IMG/VR virus record: IMGVR_UViG_3300035070_002725
Location: 1-26,378 of that record
Length of the DNA: 26,378 bases
Reading direction: 5' to 3' (one strand)
Source: a virus
Part shown: positions 6,666 to 12,090 of the stretch, in pieces
Numbering within the stretch: the first letter of the stretch is position 1
Layout: each line of letters opens with the position of its first letter
The notes under the pieces: model-generated
Told to the model about the DNA's origin: nothing
The model's input: the letters and a program-made list of their open reading frames with translations, nothing else
Database searches by the model: none
Made by a program: the position numbers and the translations under genes

Positions 6666-6875
6666 ATGATGGTTAGTTTAAATAGAGCGTTTGATGTGGC
6701 AATTGCCAAGAGTAAATACAAGAACCAAACTGAGTTCTGTTCACTTAATGGCATTAGCGCATCAACACTTCAATCAATGAAGAAGGAATCCCCTCAAACG
6801 CAGTGGGGAACGATAGTAAAAGTTTGTGAAAAACTTGGCGTATCTGTAGTTGACTTCATTTCTGGTGGTGAATAG
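6666..6875 (+). CDS. Cro/CI-type helix-turn-helix DNA-binding protein
   Basis: The 69-residue protein (or 68 from the second ATG at 6669) has the layout of a small XRE-like single-domain repressor. KNQTEFCSLNGISASTLQSM (about residues 19-38) fits a helix-turn-helix with the usual Gly at the turn. It is followed by a helix with WGTIVKVCEKLGVSVVDFI, matching the ...I.KIC..LGVS...L pattern of Cro/CI families. AAGGACGG gives the ribosome binding site. It is the first gene after divergent promoters, so it probably controls the 6549-6665 region. No partner CI with a cleavage domain is present in the window, which argues against a full lysogeny switch here. Confidence 0.78.
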   Translation: MMVSLNRAFDVAIAKSKYKNQTEFCSLNGISASTLQSMKKESPQTQWGTIVKVCEKLGVSVVDFISGGE

Positions 6876-7207
6876 TGAATGTAGAAAGACTGGTCAGTGA
6901 CAACCCAAACCTATCCACTACCGCGCTATGCAATCTAACTGGGCTAACAGTGTGGGCTATAGAAAAACTTAGAGTTAAGCCAGTATGGAGGCATAAGGGA
7001 TCTGGAGTTCCGTTTATGTGCTTCGTTAACAGAAAGGAGCAAGCATGCCATCAGGTATCAGTTAGGGGTCGATTGGTATTTAACGGGTTGCTAAGCGAGG
7101 CTCTTGAGTATGTAGACCGAGTTATCTTCTGCCTAGAAAACAACAACGGAAAGTTGCCACCAACATTAAGTGAGTGGTCACTATCGGATTTAGAGTTTAT
7201 TAAATAA
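6875..7207 (+). CDS. hypothetical protein, possible DNA-binding N-terminus
   Basis: The gene begins with GTG at 6875, overlapping the stop of the HTH gene (TAGTG), so translation is coupled. The 110-residue product starts with LSTTALCNLTGLTVWAIEKL (about residues 13-32), which has the spacing of a helix-turn-helix. A basic stretch (RVKPVWRHKGSG) follows. The C-terminal half (YVDRVIFCLENNNGKLPPTL) is unrecognised. Its place next to the regulator suggests an early regulatory role, but this is only context. Confidence 0.6.
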   Translation: MNVERLVSDNPNLSTTALCNLTGLTVWAIEKLRVKPVWRHKGSGVPFMCFVNRKEQACHQVSVRGRLVFNGLLSEALEYVDRVIFCLENNNGKLPPTLSEWSLSDLEFIK

Positions 7208-7217
7208 GGAAAGAGTG

Positions 7218-7595
7218 ATGATTACTTTGCACAAAAACACCAAAGAAGAGTTTGAAGCTGAGTTTGTAGTTAGACGCAAAAAGATGCGCTCAATAGCCAC
7301 CAAGCAACTTTTATCAACTCTCTATACCAATGCACTAGCTGACGTAAACACAACAGTTGCAGAGCTTGCTAGAGAGATTGGAACCACATCCGACGACATC
7401 ATTAAAAAGGTTTCTAACTTAAACACGATTCACGGCATTAGAATCCTGAACAAGTCGAACAACAAATCAAGCTACAAGCTGGTTGGCTTCTTCACGCCTC
7501 GCAAGCGCAGTCGCAGTAAAAAGAAACCAGTCGAAACGGTTCGCATCTATCAGGCAACTGGCAATGACAAACTACTTAATCAGGTGTTCCGATGA
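7218..7595 (+). CDS. winged-helix-like early protein
   Basis: The start is ATG 7218, with AAGGAAAG about eight bases upstream; GTG one codon earlier is the alternative. The 125-residue protein contains TTVAELAREIGTTSDDIIKK (about 44-63) followed by VSNLNTIHGIRI and SSYKLVGFF. This pattern fits a winged helix: recognition helix, then a two-strand wing. The C-terminus is highly basic (RKRSRSKKK). It probably binds DNA and belongs to the rightward early operon. No specific family is assigned. Confidence 0.6.
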   Translation: MITLHKNTKEEFEAEFVVRRKKMRSIATKQLLSTLYTNALADVNTTVAELAREIGTTSDDIIKKVSNLNTIHGIRILNKSNNKSSYKLVGFFTPRKRSRSKKKPVETVRIYQATGNDKLLNQVFR

Positions 7596-7762
7596 AAGAC
7601 ACATACAGCTTTAGAAAGAGTTCAAAGACAATGAAGCACGTTATCGATGTCATTGAAACATACGGCAATAAAGCCACATTCAAGCATCGAGGATTAACTT
7701 GGCGCATTGTTGATATAAAGCCGAAAGGTGAATATGAAATGTTAATGTACTTGGAGATTTAG
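7592..7762 (+). CDS. hypothetical 56-residue protein
   Basis: The frame starts at ATG 7592, overlapping the upstream stop by four bases (ATGA), and ends at 7762, two bases before the next gene. The product begins MKDTYSFRKSSKTMKHVIDV and contains KATFKHRGLTWRIVDIKPKG. It looks like a small alpha/beta protein with a positive charge. Continuous coupling on both sides supports it as a real gene. No family is recognised. Confidence 0.62.
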   Translation: MKDTYSFRKSSKTMKHVIDVIETYGNKATFKHRGLTWRIVDIKPKGEYEMLMYLEI

Positions 7763-7764
7763 AT

Positions 7765-7968
7765 ATGAGTTACGTAGACGGCAAATACATCCCAGACCCA
7801 TTCAAACCTAGACATGAAACTAAAGACCGCATGAGTAAGGGTAAACTGGTAGCTGTGAGAGAAAAGCGCGTGTTTCTAGAGAAGCTAGACGACTTCATGG
7901 CTGCTGTTAGTGGTGAAATGAAGGGTAACATGCGTACAGTTCATAACCGTAGTTTGGCGTGTAAGTAG
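7765..7968 (+). CDS. hypothetical 67-residue basic protein
   Basis: The gene starts at ATG 7765 with GGAG about nine bases before. The product is strongly basic (DPFKPRHETKDRMSKGKLVA, VREKRVFLEKLDDFMAAVSG) and without hydrophobic segments. No domain is recognised. It is in the middle of the rightward early operon. Confidence 0.58.
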   Translation: MSYVDGKYIPDPFKPRHETKDRMSKGKLVAVREKRVFLEKLDDFMAAVSGEMKGNMRTVHNRSLACK

Positions 7969-7976
7969 GAGTTAAT

Positions 7977-8249
7977 ATGAGATTTAATATTAAAGATTTA
8001 ACTGGTTGGGGAATTCACTCTGATGAGCATGTTTTCAAATACAAAGATGTGTTTATTCACACAACAAAATACACAGATAATTGTGGTGCGTTTTACTGGA
8101 GATTCTACACATCTCTAAGGGGCGACAGAAAGGATAGTGGATACCTATGGAGAGATAAGAACCCTAGAGGTAGAAAGTTCGAGTCAAGATTCTTCACAAC
8201 GAAAGAAGAAGCAATGGATAAAGCAAAGTCTGAAATAACAAGTGAATAA
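7977..8249 (+). CDS. hypothetical 90-residue protein
   Basis: AGGAG five bases before ATG 7977 supports this start. The product is rich in aromatic and charged residues (FYWRFYTSLRGDRKDSGYLW, KFESRFFTTKEEAMDKAKSE), consistent with a small compact alpha/beta protein. No family is recognised. It precedes the proteasome-like gene by about 20 bases in the same operon. Confidence 0.6.
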   Translation: MRFNIKDLTGWGIHSDEHVFKYKDVFIHTTKYTDNCGAFYWRFYTSLRGDRKDSGYLWRDKNPRGRKFESRFFTTKEEAMDKAKSEITSE

Positions 8250-8270
8250 CTATTTAACGGAGAGTGTGTG

Positions 8271-8717
8271 ATGACAACAATAGCTTACCATCATAAAGAT
8301 GGATGCATAGCCTACGAATCAAGGTTAACTAAAGGCGGAACCATTTGTACTGACTCATTTGAAAAGATGAGGGTGAAGGGTGGTGAAAAATTTATACTTT
8401 GTGGAGTTGAGTCTGATTGCCAATCTTTCATTAATCACTACCCTGAATTTAAGCCCGAACACTCGTATAGGTGCAGTGGTGTAATAGTTAGGGATAAAAA
8501 GGCGTACAGCTTTTGCTTCAATCAAGAAGGCGAGTACGAAGAGTTCGAGTTAACATTTAATGAAGCGTGGGGAAGCGGTCAAGACCATGCGCTTACAGCT
8601 ATGGACTGTGGATTAATGGCTAAAGAAGCTGTAGCTATGGCAATTAAAAGAGATTCGGCGAGTGGTGGTGAGGTGCATAATATTTTTGTTAGAGGCGATT
8701 CTGAGTTGCCACTCTAA
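8271..8717 (+). CDS. proteasome beta-subunit-like (Ntn-hydrolase fold) protein
   Basis: From ATG 8271 (GGAG upstream; a GTG one codon earlier is possible) the 148-residue product begins MTTIAYHHKDGCIAYESRLT, then TICTDSFEKMRVKGGEKFIL. This is the start of the 20S proteasome/HslV-like family: removal of Met would leave Thr2 as N-terminal nucleophile, Lys32 stands in the place of the catalytic lysine, and FILCGVESDC matches the following strand and turn. The usual AADSR is here AYESR, with Glu16 at the Asp17 position. WGSGQDHALTAMDCG (about 101-115) fits the helix after the central strands (family pattern GSG...A...l). Similar small genes occur in other phages, with unknown substrate. Activity is not certain because of the Asp-to-Glu change. 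Confidence 0.78.
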   Translation: MTTIAYHHKDGCIAYESRLTKGGTICTDSFEKMRVKGGEKFILCGVESDCQSFINHYPEFKPEHSYRCSGVIVRDKKAYSFCFNQEGEYEEFELTFNEAWGSGQDHALTAMDCGLMAKEAVAMAIKRDSASGGEVHNIFVRGDSELPL

Positions 8718-8721
8718 ACCA

Positions 8722-8758
8722 AACCCCATTTGCTAACGTAAGCGGATGGGGTTATAAT
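8722..8758 (+). promoter_or_regulatory. hairpin plus sigma-70 promoter for the 8765 RNA region
   Basis: TTGCTA (8730-8735), exactly 17 bases and TATAAT (8753-8758) form a near-consensus promoter with a predicted start near 8765. Both boxes are part of a hairpin: AACCCCAT (8722-8729) pairs with ATGGGGTT (8746-8753), and the pairing continues through two G-T pairs and GCT/AGC around loop AACGTA. There is no real T-tract after the stem, so it is a poor terminator on its own. It may attenuate transcripts arriving from the proteasome-like gene while the promoter starts a new one. Confidence 0.65.
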
Positions 8759-8764
8759 TAAGCG

Positions 8765-9145
8765 TCCTTGGCGGGATAGTTACACATTTTGGAGGCGGTT
8801 CTCTTTTCTAGCTCACCTAGAGCGAAAGATTCCCGCCAAGACTCTCGAAGAGCCGCCTACCAAAGTGTGTAACTAAAAAGAAAAAGCAAAAATTCAATTC
8901 GGCGTTTTCTAAAAGTTTTCCCATTCTTAAACCGTCAAGACCACAACTTTTTATCTATCTAAGCTTAAGCGGCGATAAATGTTCACGTTATTGGTGGTAG
9001 TAAGACAGTTTTCACCCGATGGTCACGCATCACACAAAAGGGTTGTCTAATACGGTCTGGGGAGTCCTAAACTCTCGTGGCAATACTTGATAGATAAATA
9101 CTATAACTTTAAATCTAGAGAATGGGTCTATATACCACCCACGCT
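8765..9145 (+). ncRNA. putative large structured RNA (or long structured 5' leader)
   Basis: There is no gene in 8718-9171, yet the region is full of compensating arms. Domain 1: CTTGGCGGGA (8767-8776) pairs with TCCCGCCAAG (8831-8840). 8778-8802 pairs with 8849-8874 as 9 + 6 + 9 bp, including AGTTACACA/TGTGTAACT, interrupted by a small internal loop. The two helices interleave (A-B-A'-B'), giving a pseudoknot or two exclusive folds. A small hairpin lies at 8803-8828. Domain 2 is closed by 8950-8963/9086-9098 (TTTATCTATC/GATAGATAAA plus AAG/CTT) and holds hairpins 8973-8978/8988-8993, 9003-9017/9040-9048 (containing GATG/CATC) and 9062-9065/9071-9074. A last hairpin is TGGGT/ACCCA (9123-9141). 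The predicted start of transcription falls two bases before the first helix. There is no terminator before the metallophosphoesterase gene, so it may be that gene's leader. The family is unknown to me. Confidence 0.6.
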
Positions 9146-9171
9146 TAGATTGTACTATTGAGAAAATAAAC

Positions 9172-9669
9172 ATGACTAGACTAATGATTACAAGTGACCT
9201 TCACCTTGGCCACAAAAACATTCACAAATTCAGGGGTGAATTTTCATGCGCAGAAGACCATCACGAATTTATGTTTGAACAATTAGCAATGAACATCCAG
9301 AAGAGGGACTCACTATTTCTACTTGGTGATATTGCATTTGATAAATACTGGCTTAATAAGTTGAAAGAAATTAAGTGCGTAAAGAAAACTCTAATCCTTG
9401 GTAATCACGACACGGAAAACGGGATCAGGTTTAGTGACTTTGTTGGAGTGTATGATGATGTTCATAGTCTTTTCGCAAAGCGCAATATCTGGTTTAGCCA
9501 CTGTCCAATCCACACTAGTCAGTTCAGAGGTAAGAAGTTAAACATACATGGACACCTTCACGATAAAAAAGTAATCGGTGATATGCACGAAGACTATCGA
9601 TACCTAAACGCTTGTGTTGAGCATACAGATTACAAGCCAATTAGCTTTGCGGACTTGATTGATGGCTAA
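9172..9669 (+). CDS. calcineurin-like metallophosphoesterase
   Basis: All metal-binding motifs of the family are present in this 165-residue protein: DLHLGH (residues 9-14; Asp9, His11), LLGDIAFD (Asp53), LGNHD (76-80), WFSHCP (His110) and NIHGHLH (124-130). The short length and the GNHD...FSHCPIH...HGHLH spacing match the small phage and bacterial phosphoesterase group, which acts on phosphomonoesters or phosphodiesters with two metal ions. The natural substrate in phages is not known. It is the first gene after the structured 8765-9145 region and lies in a unit ending at the terminator 10045. The ribosome binding site is modest (GAGAAA), which leaves room for control by the structured leader. 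Confidence 0.92.
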   Translation: MTRLMITSDLHLGHKNIHKFRGEFSCAEDHHEFMFEQLAMNIQKRDSLFLLGDIAFDKYWLNKLKEIKCVKKTLILGNHDTENGIRFSDFVGVYDDVHSLFAKRNIWFSHCPIHTSQFRGKKLNIHGHLHDKKVIGDMHEDYRYLNACVEHTDYKPISFADLIDG

Positions 9670-9862
9670 CAACAAAACCCTACTAACCGCTATAGAAAGA
9701 AAGCGAAACCAGATAGCAAAGCAACAACGCAAACTAAAGAATGCCAAGTCAGAAGTTGATAGAGACTTGGCGCGAGATGAAATTAAAAGGCTACAAACTG
9801 CGATGCTTAACATGCAGAATCAGATTAAGATGAATCATGCTATGGGAGATAACAAATGCTAA
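9662..9862 (+). CDS. hypothetical coiled-coil protein
   Basis: The start ATG 9662 overlaps the end of the phosphoesterase gene by eight bases. The 66-residue product is almost entirely charged and helical (TAIERKRNQIAKQQRKLKNA, KSEVDRDLARDEIKRLQTAM) and probably forms a coiled coil. No family is recognised. Its stop codon is overlapped by the next small frame. Confidence 0.6.
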   Translation: MANNKTLLTAIERKRNQIAKQQRKLKNAKSEVDRDLARDEIKRLQTAMLNMQNQIKMNHAMGDNKC

Positions 9863-9939
9863 CCCTACTACAAATCATAAACCCTCGTGACCATGATTGG
9901 GATTGGTCTAGTTACGTAGCGTATGGAAGAATTATTTAG
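9856..9939 (+). CDS. 27-residue micro-ORF
   Basis: The frame MLTLLQIINPRDHDWDWSSY followed by VAYGRII overlaps the upstream stop (ATGCTAA). It ends just before a strong AGGAGA ribosome binding site of the next micro-ORF. Support is coupling and position only; no function can be inferred. Confidence 0.38.
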   Translation: MLTLLQIINPRDHDWDWSSYVAYGRII

Positions 9940-9948
9940 GAGATAGTG

Positions 9949-10038
9949 ATGGAATTTGAGAGAAATCGACCTTATATGAACTGGTATCCAAGATTAACAA
10001 TACTAACTTGCGCTATAAGAATGGCCATTACAGCTTAG
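9949..10038 (+). CDS. 29-residue micro-ORF
   Basis: ATG 9949 is preceded by TTAGGAGATAGTG, a near-ideal ribosome binding site. The product is MEFERNRPYMNWYPRLTILT followed by CAIRMAITA, with a hydrophobic C-terminal half that might insert in a membrane. It ends seven bases before the terminator stem. No family is recognised. Confidence 0.45.
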   Translation: MEFERNRPYMNWYPRLTILTCAIRMAITA

Positions 10039-10044
10039 TCATGC

Positions 10045-10074
10045 AATCCCTCCATAGTGAGGGATTTTTTCTTT
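10045..10074 (+). terminator. strong rho-independent terminator
   Basis: The 8-bp stem AATCCCTC/GAGGGATT with loop CATAGT is followed by TTTTTT and CTTT. It ends the 8765-10038 unit and insulates it from the neck/tail block, whose first promoter-like box starts at once after the T-run. Confidence 0.93.
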
Positions 10075-10106
10075 GTGGTATAATCAACAAAAAGAGGATT
10101 ATACCA
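10075..10106 (+). promoter_or_regulatory. late-type promoter inside an inverted repeat that reaches the start codon
   Basis: GTGGTATAATC (10075-10085) is an extended -10-like box without a -35 match. TGGTATAATC (10076-10085) is the exact inverse of GATTATACCA (10097-10106), with an 11-base spacer that holds AGAG of the ribosome binding site. The right arm ends in the A of the start codon. A transcript entering from upstream would form this 10-bp hairpin over the start. A transcript begun here (start predicted near 10091) lacks the left arm. Confidence 0.65.
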
Positions 10107-10618
10107 TGCCACTAACAGTCCAGACACCCACAGCGCCGATTGATAACGCCAACTCCTACCTTTCATTGGTAGACGCTAGAGCATTGGCTGGCCAGTACGC
10201 CTACGAACTACCTGTAAACGATGTAGACGCAGAGAAAGCTTTGATTAAGGGCTTTAGATACATTGAGTCATTTGAAGGCTCTATGTGCGGTGAACGAGCA
10301 ACCACCACGCAAAATAGTGCATATCCACGCTCAGGTGTAACCATTCGATGTCAACCACTCCCTGACGATGCATTTCCACAAGAGTTATTAATCGCTCAGG
10401 TTATCGCAGCGCAGTATCAAGGTAGCGGTACGGATGTTAGTGGTGGTGTGGATGATGGTAAGTCAATCGCATCTGAGCAGGCTGGTAAAGTGTCAATCTC
10501 ATACTTCGACAATGGCAAAACTGGAACAGATGTTAGCATTCCAGAGTTTGATTCAACAATGAAACCTTTGCTGTGCAAGTCTGCAGATGGTATGCAGTTT
10601 ATGGTTTATCGAGGTTAA
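10106..10618 (+). CDS. head-tail connector, DnaT-like phage family
   Basis: The start is ATG 10106 (GAGG upstream); an in-frame codon further left lies before the predicted transcript start. The 170-residue protein contains ANSYLSLVDARALAGQYAYE (about residues 14-33), ALIKGFRYIESF, NSAYPRSGVTI and FPQELLIAQVIAAQY. This is the pattern of the DnaT-like family found at the start of phage neck modules, with the conserved YL....A..ya, L..A..yiE and W/YPR motifs. These proteins act as connectors between portal and tail rather than in replication. It opens the neck gene series, and its stop is two bases before the next gene. Confidence 0.82.
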   Translation: MPLTVQTPTAPIDNANSYLSLVDARALAGQYAYELPVNDVDAEKALIKGFRYIESFEGSMCGERATTTQNSAYPRSGVTIRCQPLPDDAFPQELLIAQVIAAQYQGSGTDVSGGVDDGKSIASEQAGKVSISYFDNGKTGTDVSIPEFDSTMKPLLCKSADGMQFMVYRG

Positions 10619-10620
10619 CT

Positions 10621-10794
10621 ATGGCTAAGAGTGTAATGATATCTAACGACATCTACGAAAAGGTTTGTGACTTACTTCAAATTCCAGATGGTGAGCGTAG
10701 AAATGTAACCGACATGAAGATTCACCTTCCGCTAGATGGTGCTGTTACTTACACAGTAGAAAAGCAAGTAATTGCAGATATTGGTGAGGATTAA
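10621..10794 (+). CDS. small neck-region protein
   Basis: This 57-residue protein begins MAKSVMISNDIYEKVCDLLQ at ATG 10621, two bases after the connector stop. It contains IPDGERRNVTDMKIHLPLDG and looks like a short helix-strand unit. No family is recognised. Its position between connector and head-closure genes is typical of small completion proteins. A longer frame reaching back into the connector gene is not credible because it has no ribosome binding site. Confidence 0.68.
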   Translation: MAKSVMISNDIYEKVCDLLQIPDGERRNVTDMKIHLPLDGAVTYTVEKQVIADIGED

Positions 10795-10796
10795 CT

Positions 10797-11159
10797 ATGC
10801 CACTAGACCTATCAAGCACAGCCAATAAGCTCCTACTCAAACTTTGTGACTCTACAGATTACGCGGTTATCTACGAGACTGGTGGTAGTAAAGACCCAGC
10901 AACCGGCAAGTGGACGCCCGGAACTGAAGTCACTGAGCAATTAGATTCAGCGCTAGAAGATACCGCGTCATTCGGATTGGTTAATGGTGAGAATATCCGA
11001 GCGGGTGATATCTTTCTTATGGTACCGCCTAAAGTAACGCTACCTAGCGACCCGTTTGTAGTTTCAGTTCGAGGTAAGCGCTACACGGTAGAGGCTAACC
11101 TTCCTTTTGTTAATGGTGGTATTTTGCAGTACACCGAACTTCAGTTGCGCAGCCAATGA
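10797..11159 (+). CDS. putative head-closure (stopper) protein
   Basis: The 120-residue, mostly beta protein has an internal YETGGSKDPATGKWTPGTEV loop, IRAGDIFLMVPP (~62-73) and VSVRGKRYTVEANLPFVNGG near the end. That layout of a small beta barrel with a late 'rG..Y.V.' strand is the one seen in phage neck head-closure proteins (e.g. HK97 gp10-adjacent genes). GAGG precedes ATG 10797. The stop overlaps the next gene by four bases (ATGA). Assignment rests on fold pattern and gene order. Confidence 0.65.
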   Translation: MPLDLSSTANKLLLKLCDSTDYAVIYETGGSKDPATGKWTPGTEVTEQLDSALEDTASFGLVNGENIRAGDIFLMVPPKVTLPSDPFVVSVRGKRYTVEANLPFVNGGILQYTELQLRSQ

Positions 11160-11611
11160 GTTTCGAGAAGGAGTTTAACCAAGAGCGTCTAGCAGTTAAA
11201 AAAGCGCTTGAGGAAACTGTTAGGGTTACGGCTATAAGCCTATTTAGTGGCGTGATTACATCGAGTCCAGTAGGTAATCCATCTTTATGGAAAAACCCAA
11301 AAGGCGCAGCTCCTGGTTATTCTGGCGGTCAATTTAGATCTAACTGGTTTCTGTCTTTAGGCGCTCCTTCTACAAAGATTACAGAAAGCACCAAAGAAGA
11401 AAATCAGCGTATCAGTGAAGTTAACTCGATAGCTACCAGTAAATACTCAAGCGTTTACGCCCTTACAAATAACCTTCCCTACGCACAAAGAATAGAGAAC
11501 GGCTGGAGCTCTCAATCCGAAAGCGGTGTAGTGGCTCCAAACGTATCAAGGGTTAATAGCCAGCTACCAAAGATAGCAGCAGTCAGTAATAAAAAATACG
11601 GGGTTCAATAA
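11156..11611 (+). CDS. neck / tail-completion protein, HK97 gp10-like
   Basis: This 151-residue protein starts with a helix and then has RVTAISLFSGVITSSPVGNP, GYSGGQFRSNW (~54-64) and YSSVYALTNNLPYAQRIENG (~97-116). The 'sPv.tG.lr.sw' turn followed by 'i.n..pYa..iE.G.s' is the signature of HK97 gp10-like neck proteins that join head and tail. It overlaps both neighbours (ATGA before; TAATG after). Confidence 0.82.
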   Translation: MSFEKEFNQERLAVKKALEETVRVTAISLFSGVITSSPVGNPSLWKNPKGAAPGYSGGQFRSNWFLSLGAPSTKITESTKEENQRISEVNSIATSKYSSVYALTNNLPYAQRIENGWSSQSESGVVAPNVSRVNSQLPKIAAVSNKKYGVQ

Positions 11612-12027
11612 TGTATTCTGGATTCAACACCATAATCCGCACAAAACTAAACGCGGCATCATTCGATTACAATGGCAATCAACTACCGATTTACTTTAGT
11701 GGTGAATGGGAAAGCGATGATGGAGCACACATTCGCACTCTAGTATTTAGTAATGAGCCCGAAGCAACAGAGGTAGGGTTTAGTGCTCCTGAAAACGTGA
11801 CTGGTTACGTTCAGTTGGGGGTCTTCTTGCCAGCCACCGATAAAGGGCTTGATTACTCGCTTAATGAATTAGCGTCTCAAGTTCATGCTGAGTTCCAGCG
11901 TAGTAGCTTTGTTGATGGTAACTTCAAGGTTGAATGGCTAAATGTTCAGCGTGAAAACTTAATTCGTGTGGATGGCCACATGACGGTAACCTTAAGGGTT
12001 AACTATCGATACTTCCACTGCAATTAG
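11611..12027 (+). CDS. tail terminator protein (DUF4128-like)
   Basis: The 138-residue protein has PIYFSGEWESDDG early and GYVQLGVFLPATDKGLDYSL (~66-85) in the middle. It ends with NFKVEWLNVQRENLIRVDGH and TVTLRVNYRYFHCN. This alpha/beta pattern and its place directly before the tail-tube gene fit the DUF4128 tail-terminator group (gpU-like), which forms a ring capping the tail tube. TAATG overlap couples it to the neck protein. It is the last gene before the 12044 promoter-like box. Confidence 0.75.
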   Translation: MYSGFNTIIRTKLNAASFDYNGNQLPIYFSGEWESDDGAHIRTLVFSNEPEATEVGFSAPENVTGYVQLGVFLPATDKGLDYSLNELASQVHAEFQRSSFVDGNFKVEWLNVQRENLIRVDGHMTVTLRVNYRYFHCN

Positions 12028-12043
12028 TGCCTTTTGCGCTTTA

Positions 12044-12054
12044 GTAGTATAATC
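12044..12054 (+). promoter_or_regulatory. late-type promoter box before tail-tube gene
   Basis: GTAGTATAATC matches the GT[GA][AG]TATAATC box found at 10075, 16084 and 20161. There is no -35 match at 16-18 bases. It is 36 bases before ATG 12091, which has a full AGGAGG ribosome binding site, suiting a gene made in many copies. Confidence 0.6.
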
Positions 12055-12090
12055 AATCACGACTAGTCAATAAATTTAGGAGGGCTTAAA

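Noticed and set aside
8765-8875. HDV-like self-cleaving ribozyme
   Set aside because: The P1-P2-P3-P1'-P2' order is similar, but P1 is 10 bp, P2 is 24 bp, the connector before P2' is only eight bases and no catalytic C with the usual J4/2 context is visible.
8765-9171. Group I intron or tRNA-like element
   Set aside because: No P7/R-S core, no exon frames that join across it and no cloverleaf or T-loop pattern.
10573-10620. Upstream extension of the 57-residue neck gene into the connector gene
   Set aside because: ATG 10621 directly after the connector stop fits the coupled layout; the extra residues only repeat the connector end in another frame.
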